The position numbers and the translations under genes were made by a program. A DNA stretch of 64,000 bases from Synechococcus sp. KORDI-49 (lineage in GTDB: Bacteria > Cyanobacteriota > Cyanobacteriia > PCC-6307 > Cyanobiaceae), in NCBI RefSeq assembly GCF_000737575.1, contig NZ_CP006270.1:375163-439162 (forward strand), given 5' to 3'. The notes under the pieces are model-generated. The model saw only the letters and a program-made list of their open reading frames with translations, searched no databases and was not told the DNA's origin. Shown here in pieces: positions 24,856 through 33,942 of the stretch (positions within the stretch are counted from its first letter, which is position 1; every line of letters begins with the position of its first letter).

Positions 24856-26034
24856 ATGCCCACCCCGACCGTTCTGTCCCAACGGGCTGAAGCCCTGAAG
24901 CCGTCCCTGACCCTTGAAATCGGGGCCAGAGCGAAAGCGCTGAGGAACGAGGGCCGCGACATCTGCAGTCTGAGCGCCGGAGAGCCGGATTTCGACACCC
25001 CCGAGTTCATCGTCGACGCCGCCCGCAAGGCCCTCGGCGATGGAATCACCCGCTACGGGCCGGCGGCCGGTGATCCCGAACTGAGAGCGGCGGTGGCTGA
25101 GAAGCTGAGCAGCGAGAACGGCATTCCCACCAGGCCGAGCCAGGTGCTGATCACCAACGGTGGAAAGCAGGCGATCTTCAACCTGTTCCAGGTGCTGCTC
25201 AATCCCGGCGACGAAGTGCTGATCCCTGCGCCGTACTGGCTCAGTTACCCGGACATGGCCGCTCTGGCGGGAGCCAGGAGTGTTGTGATTGCGTCGAACC
25301 CTGAGGAGGGCTTCCGGCTCGATCTCTCCGAGCTGGAGGCACGCATCACGGAACGCACGCGCCTGCTGGTGCTCAACACCCCCGGGAATCCGACCGGACG
25401 GGTGATGAGCCGTGCGGAGCTGGAAGCTCTGGCCGAGCTGGTGCGCCGGCATCCTCGTCTGTTGGTGATGAGCGATGAGATCTACGAATTCCTCCTGGCG
25501 GAAGGGCAGGAGCACCACAGCTTCGCGGCCGTCGCACCGGATCTGGCGGAACGCTGCTTCACGGTCAATGGGTTCGCCAAAGGCTGGGCGATGACCGGAT
25601 GGCGCATCGGGTACCTGGCCGGAGACGAGACCGTGATCAAGGCGGCGTCGGCGCTTCAGAGCCAGAGCACCAGCAACGTCTGCAGCTTCGCCCAGCGCGG
25701 TGCGCTGGCGGCACTGCAGGGCAAGCGGGACTGTGTGATTCAGATGGCGGAGAGCTACAACCGCCGCCGGACTCTGCTCACGCAGGGACTGCAGGCGATC
25801 GAGGAGATCACGCTGCTGCCGCCCCAGGGTGCGTTCTACGCCTTCCCTCAGCTTCCGGAACGGATCAACGATTCCATGGCGTTCTGCCGCAGAGCCCTGG
25901 ACGAGTCCGGGCTGGCCGTCGTTCCGGGTGTCGCCTTCGGAGAGGACCGCTGCATCCGACTGTCCTGTGCGGTGTCGCGTGAGACGATCGGGGATGGTCT
26001 GAACCGACTCAGTCAGATGCTGCAGTCGTTCTGA
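24856..26034 (+). CDS. PLP-dependent class I aminotransferase (aspartate aminotransferase-like)
   Basis: A 392-residue fold-type I aminotransferase. GGAGGT at 24841-24846 is a good ribosome-binding site for ATG at 24856. Signatures: SLSAGEPDFDTP near residue 40, NGGKQAIFN, NTPGNPTGRVMS, SDEIYEFLL, and the PLP Lys in GFAKGWAMTGWRIGYLAG. This is the aspartate/prephenate aminotransferase subgroup 1gamma type. The likely reaction is glutamate plus oxaloacetate to 2-oxoglutarate plus aspartate, or transamination of prephenate or other acids. The next gene (phnD-like) starts 28 bases on. Confidence 0.92.
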   Translation: MPTPTVLSQRAEALKPSLTLEIGARAKALRNEGRDICSLSAGEPDFDTPEFIVDAARKALGDGITRYGPAAGDPELRAAVAEKLSSENGIPTRPSQVLITNGGKQAIFNLFQVLLNPGDEVLIPAPYWLSYPDMAALAGARSVVIASNPEEGFRLDLSELEARITERTRLLVLNTPGNPTGRVMSRAELEALAELVRRHPRLLVMSDEIYEFLLAEGQEHHSFAAVAPDLAERCFTVNGFAKGWAMTGWRIGYLAGDETVIKAASALQSQSTSNVCSFAQRGALAALQGKRDCVIQMAESYNRRRTLLTQGLQAIEEITLLPPQGAFYAFPQLPERINDSMAFCRRALDESGLAVVPGVAFGEDRCIRLSCAVSRETIGDGLNRLSQMLQSF

Positions 26035-26062
26035 TCAATCGTTCAAGACCCACGAATTCCTG

Positions 26063-26962
26063 ATGCCTGTGCGAGAACGCCTGGCCGTGGTCGTCACCGG
26101 ACTGCTGTTCGGTCTCGGAATCACGGCCACCCCCACCGCCGCCGTCCGTCCTCTTCGGATCGGAGCGATCCCTGACCAGAATCCCGAACGGCTCAACCGC
26201 CTGCACGGGGCACTGTCCGCGGAACTGAGTGAGTCCCTCGGAGTGCCGGTGCGCTATGTCCCAGTCAGCAATTACGCCGCTGCGGTGAGCGCCTTCCGCA
26301 CCGGCAGTCTGGATCTGGTCTGGTTCGGAGGACTCACCGGTGTGCAGGCACGCCTGCAGACCCCCGGGGCCAAAGTCGTGGCTCAGCGCGATATCGACGC
26401 CCGTTTCACCAGTGTGTTCATCGCCAACAGCGGGAGCGGTCTGCGTCCGATCACCAGTCAGGACCAGCTGAAGCAACTGAAGGGAAAACGCTTCACCTTC
26501 GGCTCGGAAAGTTCCACCTCAGGACGGCTGATGCCAGAGCACTTCCTGCGGCAAGCCGCTGTCACCCCCCGTGATTTCGCTGGAGGGAGAGGCGGATTCA
26601 GCGGCAGCCACGACGCGACGGTCGCTCTGGTGCAGAGCGGGGCCTATGAAGTCGGCGCTCTGAACGAGCAGGTCTGGACCAGCCAGGTGAAGGATGGACG
26701 GGTGGACAGCAGCAAGGTGAAGGTGATCTGGCGCACGCCTCCGTATGCCGACTATCACTGGCTGGCACGTCCCGGACTGGACGACCGTTTCGGCACCGGA
26801 TTCACCGAACGGGTGCGCGGCACCTTCATCGCGCTGAAACCGGATACCGAGCGCCGGCGCACGATCCTGGAACTGTTCGGTGCGGGCAGCTTCATTCCGG
26901 CGAAGGCGTCGGACTACGACGCGATCGCCAACATCGGTCGGCAGCTCGGCAAAATCCGTTGA
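26063..26962 (+). CDS. phnD: PhnD-like substrate-binding protein of phosphonate/phosphite ABC transporter
   Basis: A 299-residue periplasmic binding protein. A signal peptide covers residues 1-26 (LAVVVTGLLFGLGITATPTAA). LRIGAIPDQNPERL is the typical start of PhnD/PtxB mature proteins; FRTGSLDLVWFGGLTGVQA and the later STSGRLMPEHFL (Ser/Thr oxyanion-binding residues) match. PhnD1-type proteins of marine picocyanobacteria are reported to bind phosphite. The gene order phnD-phnC-phnE with 4-base and 22-base overlaps supports a complete importer. No C-P lyase or phosphonatase is nearby. Confidence 0.9.
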   Translation: MPVRERLAVVVTGLLFGLGITATPTAAVRPLRIGAIPDQNPERLNRLHGALSAELSESLGVPVRYVPVSNYAAAVSAFRTGSLDLVWFGGLTGVQARLQTPGAKVVAQRDIDARFTSVFIANSGSGLRPITSQDQLKQLKGKRFTFGSESSTSGRLMPEHFLRQAAVTPRDFAGGRGGFSGSHDATVALVQSGAYEVGALNEQVWTSQVKDGRVDSSKVKVIWRTPPYADYHWLARPGLDDRFGTGFTERVRGTFIALKPDTERRRTILELFGAGSFIPAKASDYDAIANIGRQLGKIR

Positions 26963-27663
26963 CCGCTGTGCTGGCGATGCGGCAGGTGGGCGTTCGGGGG
27001 CGCCTGGAACCGCTCGATCTGCGCATTGCCATCGGAGAACGTGTCGCTCTGCTCGGAGCCAGTGGCGCCGGAAAAACGACGCTGCTCAGCCTCGCCAATG
27101 GCAGTCTTCAGCCCGATCAGGGCCAGGTGCAGTGGCGAGGCCAGCCGATCAGGACACTGCCGCGGCGGAGGCGTCTGGAGATCGGAACCCTCTGGCAGGA
27201 CCTGCGGCTGATCGAGGAACTGACGGTCAGCCGCAATGTCAATGCCGGTGCCCTCGGGCGACACTCCCTGCTCTGGGCCCTGCGCAATCTGCTCCAGCCG
27301 CTCGAACGGCGGGAGTGCCTGGCCGCGGTGACCGCAGCGGGTCTGGAGCCTGAACTGATGGACACCACGGTGAGCCGTCTGTCCGGCGGCCAGCGTCAGC
27401 GGGTGGCTTTGGCCCGCCTGTTGCGGCAGCAACCGCTTCTGGTGCTCGCGGATGAACCCCTCTCCGCTCTGGATCCCGTCCTTGCCGAGGAGGTGATGCT
27501 CGGTCTGCTGGATCAGGCCGGCTGCCTGGTGAGCCTGCACCGTCCCGACCTGGTGCATCGCTTCGACCGCGTCATCGGCTTGCGGCAAGGGCGCCTCGTG
27601 CTCGACAAATCCACCGGCGATGTCACGTCTGACGCGATCGCATGCCTCTACCAATCCCTCTGA
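26959..27663 (+). CDS. phnC: ABC transporter ATPase, PhnC-like
   Basis: A 234-residue ATPase partner of the PhnD/PhnE importer. Walker A GASGAGKTT (near residue 33), Q-loop in TLWQDLRLI, signature LSGGQRQRVALARLL and Walker B VLADEPLSALDP are all intact. The TTG at 26959 overlaps the phnD TGA (TTGA); the internal ATG at 26977 is an alternative start. Length is a little shorter than classical PhnC. It overlaps the permease gene by 22 bases. Confidence 0.9.
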   Translation: MTAVLAMRQVGVRGRLEPLDLRIAIGERVALLGASGAGKTTLLSLANGSLQPDQGQVQWRGQPIRTLPRRRRLEIGTLWQDLRLIEELTVSRNVNAGALGRHSLLWALRNLLQPLERRECLAAVTAAGLEPELMDTTVSRLSGGQRQRVALARLLRQQPLLVLADEPLSALDPVLAEEVMLGLLDQAGCLVSLHRPDLVHRFDRVIGLRQGRLVLDKSTGDVTSDAIACLYQSL

Positions 27664-29162
27664 AACCGGCTCTGCCCCTGTGGCCTCTGCTGCCTGGCCT
27701 GGTCTTTCCAGTGATGCTGCTGGTGCTGGCGCTGGATCTGCATGGCGGCGGGCTGAACCTGCTCGGCCGTTTCGCACTCGCTGCCGTGCAGCCCAGCCTG
27801 GATCCTCCGCTGATCGCAAGCCTGCTGCAGGGTCTCCAGGTGACGTTGATCACGGCCCTGCTCGCCTGGGGGGTGAGTTGCCTGGCGGGATGTGCCCTGG
27901 GACTGCTCAGTTCACGTCATGTCTGGCTGCTGGTGAACGGCACCACCACAGGTGCCGTGCTGGTCCGACGGCTGCTTGCTCCGATCCGTTCCCTGCATGA
28001 ACTCATCTGGGGACTGCTGCTGCTGCAGGTGTTCGGTCTGAATGGATGGGTGGCGGTTCTGGCGATCGCCGTCCCCTATGCCGCTCTGCTGGCCAGGGTC
28101 GTGAGTGATCAGATCGACAGTCGTAATCCGCCGGCGTCCCTGGCGCTGCAGAGAGGTGGAGCCGGTCCGGGAGCCGCCTTCGTCACCGCCGTGCTGCCGA
28201 CGGTCGGACCGTCGCTGATCAGTCAGATGGCTCAGCGTCTGGACTGTGCCCTGCGTTCGGCTGTGCTGCTGGGGGTCTTCGGTCTCGGAGGTCTGGGAAC
28301 CGATCTGGTCCTCAGTCTTCAGTCGCTGCAGTTCCGTGAGCTTTGGAGCGGGCTCTGGATCCTGGCGCTCGCCATGGTTCTGCTCGAAGTGCTGCTGAAC
28401 CTCTTTCCCACCGGAATGATCCTGCTGCTCCTGACGGCAGCACTGCCGGCAGGCCTGTTGTGGGGATCCATGCTCCAGCTGGATCTCACAGCACCGCAGC
28501 TGGCGGATCTGTCGTTGTTCCAGGCGGTGGATGGCGCTGCGCTGATGGAGGCCCTAACCACGACACCCTGGCCAGGCCTGATTCTTTCCACACTCGGATT
28601 GACACTGCTGGGCAGCGCTGTCGCCATCAGCGGGCCGGTGCTGGGGTTGATGGTCTGGCCCGGGCGGTCAGCGGCGCATCTGCAGCGGTGGGGATGGGGA
28701 CTGCTGCGTCTGCTACCACCACCGCTCACAGCCCTGCTGCTGATGATGATGGTGAAGCCGAGTCTGTGGCTCGCCGGTCTGGCCCTCGGACTGCATCATC
28801 TCGGTGTGATGGGCCGGATTCTTGTGGAGGACCTTGATCACAACGATCCCAGGCTCTCCCAGGCTCTGCGCTGCATGGGAGCCGGACAGCGCCAGGCGTG
28901 GCTGATGGGGGAGCTGGCTCCATGCAGTCGCAGCTATCTGATCTATGCCGCCAGTCGCTGCGATGTGATCCTCCGTGACACCGCTGTGGTGGGACTGGTC
29001 GGTGGCGCCGGACTGGGCTGGCAGCTGATCGAAGCGCTCGGTTCCTTCCACTGGGCCCAGGTGTTCTGGCTGGTGCTGGCCTATGCCACCCTCACCAGCC
29101 TCGGGGAACTGCTGATGGACCGGCTGCAGAGACAGTGGGCCTGTCAGGCTGGCTCGCTCTGA
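27642..29162 (+). CDS. phnE: Double-length PhnE-like permease
   Basis: A 506-residue polytopic protein, twice the usual PhnE length. It has two homologous permease halves: residues about 60-265, with the EAA-type loop FVTAVLPTVGPSLISQMAQRLD and GVFGLGGLGTDL, and about 320-500, with the equivalent AWLMGELAPCSRSYLIYAASRCD and GLVGGAGLGWQL. A fused permease would replace a PhnE dimer. The gene overlaps phnC by 22 bases. The first half has a more divergent loop than the second. Substrate specificity comes from PhnD. Confidence 0.88.
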   Translation: MPLPIPLKPALPLWPLLPGLVFPVMLLVLALDLHGGGLNLLGRFALAAVQPSLDPPLIASLLQGLQVTLITALLAWGVSCLAGCALGLLSSRHVWLLVNGTTTGAVLVRRLLAPIRSLHELIWGLLLLQVFGLNGWVAVLAIAVPYAALLARVVSDQIDSRNPPASLALQRGGAGPGAAFVTAVLPTVGPSLISQMAQRLDCALRSAVLLGVFGLGGLGTDLVLSLQSLQFRELWSGLWILALAMVLLEVLLNLFPTGMILLLLTAALPAGLLWGSMLQLDLTAPQLADLSLFQAVDGAALMEALTTTPWPGLILSTLGLTLLGSAVAISGPVLGLMVWPGRSAAHLQRWGWGLLRLLPPPLTALLLMMMVKPSLWLAGLALGLHHLGVMGRILVEDLDHNDPRLSQALRCMGAGQRQAWLMGELAPCSRSYLIYAASRCDVILRDTAVVGLVGGAGLGWQLIEALGSFHWAQVFWLVLAYATLTSLGELLMDRLQRQWACQAGSL

Positions 29163-29175
29163 GTCGTCCAGGCTG

Positions 29176-29853
29176 ATGGCAATGGCACCGCGGCAGCTGG
29201 TGGTTCTGGGTGACAGCGGCGTTCATGGCTGGGGGGATCGGCTGGGCGGTGGTTGGTGCGAGCGGCTCAGGCTGGAATGGATGGGACTGCCCCAGGCGCC
29301 GGTGATCTACCCGCTCGGCGTGCGTGGTGACGGACTGGAGGCCGTCTCGGCCCGATGGCGGAGGGAATGGAGCTGCCGGGGCGAACTGCGTCGGCAGCAA
29401 CCGGATGGTGTGCTGCTCAGCGTCGGCCTGAACGACACCGCTCGCATCGGCAGGCCCAACGGTCGACCACAGCTCAGCGAGGAGGCTTACGCCTTCGGCA
29501 TGGGGCAGCTGCTGGAAGCCATCAGCCGGGAGAGCAGCGTGCTGGTGATCGGCATGACGCCGGTGGACGACCACGTGATGCCCTTTGCGGACTGTCTCTG
29601 GTACGCCAACCCAGTGATCGAGCAATACGAAGCGGTGCTGGCGGAAACCTGCCGGGAACACGATGTGCCCTTCCTCGCGATGCACAGGCCAGTGCAGGCT
29701 GAAACGGACTGGCTGAGCTGGCTGGAGCCCGATGGACTTCACCTGAACGCCGATGGCCATGCCTGGATGCATCAGAGGCTGCGGCAATGGCCCGCTCTGC
29801 TCGCCTGGGCCGGGTTACAACCCCTGAAGACACTGACTCCGAACACGACCTGA
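29176..29853 (+). CDS. SGNH/GDSL-family hydrolase
   Basis: A 225-residue hydrolase of the SGNH superfamily. Block I is VVLGDSGVHGWGDRLGGGW (catalytic Ser in GDSG), block II the Gly in GVRGDG, block III GLNDTAR (Asn), and block V DGLHLNADGH (Asp/His). All catalytic positions are present. No signal peptide, so it is probably cytosolic; substrates in this family range from lipids to acetylated sugars and cannot be inferred. Starting 13 bases after the transporter permease, it may belong to the same transcript. Confidence 0.88.
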   Translation: MAMAPRQLVVLGDSGVHGWGDRLGGGWCERLRLEWMGLPQAPVIYPLGVRGDGLEAVSARWRREWSCRGELRRQQPDGVLLSVGLNDTARIGRPNGRPQLSEEAYAFGMGQLLEAISRESSVLVIGMTPVDDHVMPFADCLWYANPVIEQYEAVLAETCREHDVPFLAMHRPVQAETDWLSWLEPDGLHLNADGHAWMHQRLRQWPALLAWAGLQPLKTLTPNTT

Positions 29854-29884
29854 GACCTAATGTGCGTGTTCCCTGACACAACTG

Positions 29885-30058
29885 ATGGACGTGGGGCCCG
29901 ACCGCAATCTCGACCCGACCACCGGACGCACCTCCGCGCAGCGGAAGACAACACTGAAATGGGATGAGAACGGTGAGCTCACCGCCGTGGACATGGCTCG
30001 CATCATCGATCGGCTGACCCAGCCGGAGCTTGCCCGCTGCGATCTGGATCCCTCCTGA
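29885..30058 (+). CDS. 57-residue conserved-type small protein
   Basis: ATG at 29885 encodes a 57-residue soluble, charged protein: MDVGPDRNLDPTTGRTSAQR, then KTTLKWDENGELTAVDMARIIDRL and ARCDLDPS. The last half predicts an amphipathic helix. It has the layout of small proteins conserved among marine Synechococcus, but no family name is known to me. It lies 31 bases after the hydrolase. Confidence 0.6.
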   Translation: MDVGPDRNLDPTTGRTSAQRKTTLKWDENGELTAVDMARIIDRLTQPELARCDLDPS

Positions 30059-30161
30059 ATCACGGAGCATCGGCGACACCCGGGTGGTCAACAGCGGCAC
30101 TCGAGTGGGCGTGCCGTCGTCCTGAAGCCGGGAACCCTGGGGAGGACGATGCGTTCTCCTT

Positions 30162-30893
30162 TTGATCAACCAACATCACTGGCGCCATGAGCAGCGCCGA
30201 CCTCTGCCCGATGCCCTGCGGCGTCGCAACCATCGGGTTCTTCAGCACCTGGGACTGGCCCACCTGGTCGCCAAACGTCAGCGGCGACAGGGTCCGGAGG
30301 AGTACGACGATCTGCTCCAGGAGGCCTGCCTTGGTCTGATCGCCGGGGTGGATCGCTTCGATGCAAGTCGGGGACTGAAGCCCAGCTCCTATCTGCTCAG
30401 CCGTGCGAACGGCCAGGTGATGCACTACCGACGGGATCGTGCGGCAACGCTGCGCATCCCCTGGCGACTGAGGGATCTGGCCGTGCGTGCCGGACGTCTC
30501 CGCGATGGTCTCTCGCCGGAGAGTCAGCCGCCTCTGTCACGCCAGGGTCTTGCCAGACGTCTCGGCGTCACGGAGACACGGCTGCAGGATGCCTTTGCAG
30601 CCCTCCACTGCGCCCGGAGCCAGAGCCTCGACGCCATGCCATGCGAGCTGCCCGATGAGCGAGCCCTTGATGACCAACGCGAGTGGCTTGTCAAGGCCAT
30701 GGTCGAACTGGATCCGGAACAACGCCGGGTGCTTCAGGCCCATCTGATCGACGGGCAAAGCCTTCGCGAGGTGGCGCGACGTCAGAACGTGCATGCCGGC
30801 GGACTCCGATCTGTGATCCAGGCGGGGATCGCGCGTCTTCAGGAACTGGCGGAGAGAGACGGTGAGCTGTCGCTCAGATCCGCATCGCTGTGA
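30162..30893 (+). CDS. Sigma-70 family RNA polymerase sigma factor, type III-like
   Basis: A 243-residue sigma factor. Region 2 is clear: LGLAHLVAKRQ, then DDLLQEACLGLIAGVDRFDASRG and MHYRRDRAATLRIPWRLRDL (2.3-2.4). Region 4 is DPEQRRVLQAHLIDGQSLREVARRQ with a helix-turn-helix. Region 1 is absent, as in group 3 factors. The only in-frame start is TTG at 30162. GGAGG at 30141-30145 instead sits close to ATG 30149, which opens a 13-codon frame ending inside this gene and could act as a leader. The 3' end overlaps the convergent DUF92 gene by 20 bases. Confidence 0.88.
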   Translation: MINQHHWRHEQRRPLPDALRRRNHRVLQHLGLAHLVAKRQRRQGPEEYDDLLQEACLGLIAGVDRFDASRGLKPSSYLLSRANGQVMHYRRDRAATLRIPWRLRDLAVRAGRLRDGLSPESQPPLSRQGLARRLGVTETRLQDAFAALHCARSQSLDAMPCELPDERALDDQREWLVKAMVELDPEQRRVLQAHLIDGQSLREVARRQNVHAGGLRSVIQAGIARLQELAERDGELSLRSASL

Positions 30894-31587
30894 TGGCCAG
30901 AACTGCCGCCAGGGAGGTCTGCAGCGCATTCACCAGTTCGTTGCTCATCCAGTCGTAACGGTCCTGCACCAGCGCACCGAACAGACTCTCGGCCAGGGTC
31001 GCCACCAGACCGATCAGCATCACCAGACCGGTCAACGGCCAGGACGGAATCAGCTGCAGCGCAAGCATCAGAACACTCATCAGCAGGCTGCCGAAGGCAC
31101 TGGCCAGGGTTCCCTCCAGGCTGATCGCCCCTTCCGTACCGGGTGGCACGCGACGGAAGCTGGTGATCAGAACGGTTGTGCGTCCCCAGCGCTTGCCGAT
31201 CTCACTGCCGAAGGTATCCGCCAGCTTGGCGGCGAAACTGGCGGCGAAACCCACCAGCAGCACCGACCTGGGCTCCACTCCGGCGCCGATCAGCAACGCC
31301 AGCGCAGCACCGGTGGCAGCCGAACCCCAGACGTTTTCCGGCCCACGGCTGCCTCCGCGGGCTTCGGCCAGACCACGGCGCTGCTTGTCGCGGAAACCGA
31401 GTTTGGTGACGGCACTGCCGAGCACCAGATAGAGCACCACGGCCAGCCAACCCTGCCAACCAAGGGAACCCAGCAGAATCGTTCCAAGGGCTCCGGCATG
31501 GATCCAGCCCGCCCGTGTGAGCAGCGGCAGTCGCTGCGCCAGGGCGATCAGCACCCCATGAATCAACAGGGCTGAGAGCCAGGGCAT
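30874..31587 (-). CDS. DUF92/TIGR00297 membrane protein, phytyl-phosphate-kinase-like
   Basis: A 237-residue polytopic protein with about six hydrophobic segments. The family pattern is visible in AGALGTILLGSLGWQGWLAVVLYLVLGSAVTKLGF, RGPENVWGSAATGA and FAAKLADTFGSEIGKRWGR. In plants and Synechocystis members of this family (VTE6) phosphorylate phytyl phosphate for tocopherol and chlorophyll salvage. Whether this member does that is inference. It is convergent with the sigma factor gene. Confidence 0.85.
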   Translation of the reverse strand: MPWLSALLIHGVLIALAQRLPLLTRAGWIHAGALGTILLGSLGWQGWLAVVLYLVLGSAVTKLGFRDKQRRGLAEARGGSRGPENVWGSAATGAALALLIGAGVEPRSVLLVGFAASFAAKLADTFGSEIGKRWGRTTVLITSFRRVPPGTEGAISLEGTLASAFGSLLMSVLMLALQLIPSWPLTGLVMLIGLVATLAESLFGALVQDRYDWMSNELVNALQTSLAAVLAITAMRI

Positions 31588-31673
31588 GCCGACTGTGTTG
31601 CACTGCCCTAAGCATCCCTCGTCATGCCAGGCCGACGGGGGAGAATCACCCGTGATCGTGCAGCGACCAGGGC

Positions 31674-32069
31674 ATGGTGTTCAACAAGCAGAACAAAGGA
31701 TTCTTCCTCACCCTCGATGACGAGGCAGCCCCTGCCGATCTGAGCATTCCGAGCCAGGCGACGGAAAGCCCCGAACCGACGGCCACTCCGGTTGTGGTCA
31801 CCGAACCGTCTGAGATCACTCCGGAACCGGTCCTCACCCCAACGGCGGTGACAGCGTCCGCTCCTGACTCCGATAGCGCCACGCAGACCACGGCCGAGGC
31901 GATCGCCGCCGAACTGGCCGCGGCGGAACAATCCCGTCCGGCCGTCACCATGGCGACCTTCGCTCCCGAGAACCTGCTTCCCGGCACAGGCTTGAGGGCA
32001 CGTCGCCGGCAGCCAGGGGCCTCCATGCGCGGTTTCCGTGCCATCGCCAGCGATCTGTTCAAGGTCTGA
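31674..32069 (+). CDS. Hypothetical protein with Thr/Pro/Glu-rich middle
   Basis: A 131-residue protein. It opens with MVFNKQNKGFFLTLDDE and ends with a basic segment (LRARRRQPGASMRGFRAIASDLFKV). In between lies a disordered Pro/Thr/Glu/Ala-rich region (TPVVVTEPSEITPEPVLTP). Conserved-looking ends around a variable centre are typical of picocyanobacterial proteins. No motif or localisation signal. It overlaps the convergent rsmE end by 11 bases. Confidence 0.7.
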   Translation: MVFNKQNKGFFLTLDDEAAPADLSIPSQATESPEPTATPVVVTEPSEITPEPVLTPTAVTASAPDSDSATQTTAEAIAAELAAAEQSRPAVTMATFAPENLLPGTGLRARRRQPGASMRGFRAIASDLFKV

Positions 32070-32805
32070 TCTGGCGCCACGACGACAACTTCACCGCCGC
32101 ACAAACGCCGGCGGTGGAGGAGCGCAGGATCGTCGGAGCCAGTCCCACCGGCTGCCAGTGGCGTTGCCCGAACAGGGTCTGCTCGTCCGCTGTCCAACCG
32201 CCCTCCGGGCCGATCACCAGCCACAGATCCTGATCCGGAGCCGCCGCCTGCTCAAGCCAGAGGCTCAGCTCCTGAACCTGATCACAGCGCGTGACAGCGA
32301 CCGCCAGCTGAGACGGGGGAGCAGGAGACCAGTCCTGAAGCGTGCGCAAGGGATGCAGCGTCGGTTGCCACAGGCGTTCGCACTGCTCGGCCGCTTCGCG
32401 CAGGATGCTGGCCCAGCGGTCCGGACGGTGCTCCGCCTGGGGGGTGCATCGCGCCGTCTGCAGTGGCTGAAATCGGTCCACCCCCAGTTCACAGGCCATG
32501 CGCAGCAGATCGTCCATGCCACGGCGGACCAGGGCCACTGCAAGACCCAGCTGCTGACGCGGTCGCGGCTCGCTTTCGGCGGGTGCGGAGGGGGCGGTGT
32601 CCAGGATCAGGGCAGCGTCGACATCCAGACGAGCACTCCAGAGATGGCCGCAGCCATCGATGACGGCCACCGGATCACCGACCTTAAGGCGCAGCACCCG
32701 ACGCAGGTAATGACGTTCGTGCTCCCTGAGGGTCAGAACCCGGTTCCGGCTGGAGAGAGCCCCCAGACGTTCCGGCTCGATCAGCAGCCGGCGCAGTTCA
32801 GCCAC
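32059..32805 (-). CDS. rsmE: 16S rRNA (uracil1498-N3)-methyltransferase
   Basis: A 248-residue SPOUT methyltransferase that uses SAM to methylate U1498 of 16S rRNA. The PUA-like start AELRRLLIEPERL leads to HERHYLRRVLRLKVGD. The knot region has WLVIGPEGGWTADEQTLF and LGPTILR-like LAPTILRSSTAG, the SAM-binding loops. GTG at 32805 gives the family N terminus and overlaps the upstream DUF3531 stop by 8 bases; a longer in-frame ATG (32853) would overlap it by 56 bases. Confidence 0.93.
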   Translation of the reverse strand: MAELRRLLIEPERLGALSSRNRVLTLREHERHYLRRVLRLKVGDPVAVIDGCGHLWSARLDVDAALILDTAPSAPAESEPRPRQQLGLAVALVRRGMDDLLRMACELGVDRFQPLQTARCTPQAEHRPDRWASILREAAEQCERLWQPTLHPLRTLQDWSPAPPSQLAVAVTRCDQVQELSLWLEQAAAPDQDLWLVIGPEGGWTADEQTLFGQRHWQPVGLAPTILRSSTAGVCAAVKLSSWRQIRP

Positions 32806-33247
32806 CCGCCGGGAACAGGCTGTCTGGATGGTCCTCCACGGGCCAGTCCTCATTCACTCCGCCGACGACCAGTTCCTCGATCTGAACCACGTCGGAATCG
32901 AGCTGTCGCAGCGCATTGATAAGCACATCAAGGCCGACGGCATCACTGGTGCCGAGATCAACCCAGCATCGGCCCCACGCGTCCCGGTATTCCATCTGCC
33001 CCATGTTGTGCATCAGGGCGGGCATCACCGATTCGGCCTCCTCGTTGTCGTAGGCCATCCAACTCAGGTCAGCACTTTCCTCATGCACCTGCAGGTTCTC
33101 GGCATTGAATCCGCCGAGACGGCCGATCACATACCAGCTGTCGAAGATCCCATCGACGTAATTCCGCTCCCCCTGGCTTGGAACCTCCGCAAAACGCAGC
33201 CAGAGCCAGCAATTGAAGGGGTCGACCTCCCGAAACCGGATGTCCAT
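32798..33247 (-). CDS. DUF3531 family protein
   Basis: A 149-residue acidic soluble protein matching DUF3531 of cyanobacteria and plastids: DIRFREVDPFNCWLWLRF at the start, VDGIFDSWYVIGRLGGFNAENLQV, and GRCWVDLGTSDAVGLDVLINAL. No catalytic motif or signal peptide is seen. It is translationally coupled to rsmE downstream. The function of the family is not established to my knowledge. Confidence 0.88.
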   Translation of the reverse strand: MDIRFREVDPFNCWLWLRFAEVPSQGERNYVDGIFDSWYVIGRLGGFNAENLQVHEESADLSWMAYDNEEAESVMPALMHNMGQMEYRDAWGRCWVDLGTSDAVGLDVLINALRQLDSDVVQIEELVVGGVNEDWPVEDHPDSLFPAGG

Positions 33248-33289
33248 GGGTCCATCGATTTCACCTCATCATCATTCAAGCTGGACGAC

Positions 33290-33928
33290 ATGCTTGATCT
33301 GGACGCGCTGCACTACAGCCCGGCGACAGCCGCGGATCCAGTGCTGCGTGGGGTGACCCTGTCGGCCAGGAACGGGCAACCCGTGCTGATCGCCGGAGCC
33401 AGCGGCAGTGGCAAGACCAGCCTGCTGGAGGTGATCAGCGGCCTTGCCGGCAACCAGCACGGCGAGATCCGCTGGCAGGGTCAGGCCGTCAACCGTCAGC
33501 AGCGACGCTGGCTCTGCGGCATCGTGTTTCAGTTCCCGGAACGGCATTTTCTGGGGCTGAGCATCCAGCAGGAGCTGAAGCTGGGTCAGAAGCGACTCGG
33601 ATGGGAGCAGCAGCAACATGTGCTGAAACGGGTCGGTCTGGCGGATGTGGACCTCAGCACCCCGCCGGAGCGACTGAGCGGCGGCCAGCAGAGAAGGCTT
33701 GCCCTCGCGGTGCAGTTGCTTCGCGGTGCAGAGGTGCTGCTGCTGGATGAACCCACTGCCGGCCTGGACTGGTCGGTGCGCCGCGAGGTGCTGCAGCTGA
33801 TGTCGGACCTGGCCGATGAGCGGATCCTGATCGTTGTCACCCATGAACCGGAACTGTTCGAGGGCTGGCTTTGCGACCGACATGCCCTCCTGGACGGACA
33901 GCTGAAGCCACTGATTACATTGCCCTGA
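33290..33928 (+). CDS. ABC transporter ATPase (CbiO/EcfA-like)
   Basis: A 212-residue ATPase from ATG at 33290 ([14 protein letters not shown]). Walker [14 protein letters not shown]-loop [10 protein letters not shown], signature [16 protein letters not shown] and Walker [13 protein letters not shown] are intact. The FQFPERHFL pattern is typical of CbiO/EcfA ATPases of energy-coupling-factor transporters. No permease or S component lies next to it, so its partner would be encoded elsewhere. It starts 42 bases from the divergent DUF3531 gene and is followed 14 bases later by hslO. Confidence 0.88.
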   Translation: MLDLDALHYSPATAADPVLRGVTLSARNGQPVLIAGASGSGKTSLLEVISGLAGNQHGEIRWQGQAVNRQQRRWLCGIVFQFPERHFLGLSIQQELKLGQKRLGWEQQQHVLKRVGLADVDLSTPPERLSGGQQRRLALAVQLLRGAEVLLLDEPTAGLDWSVRREVLQLMSDLADERILIVVTHEPELFEGWLCDRHALLDGQLKPLITLP

Positions 33929-33942
33929 CTTGGAGCGGGAGC

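Noticed and set aside
30149..30190. 13-codon frame after GGAGG, ahead of and overlapping the sigma factor start
   Set aside because: It could be a leader peptide, but its length and the GC-rich context make chance likely; noted in the sigma factor entry only.
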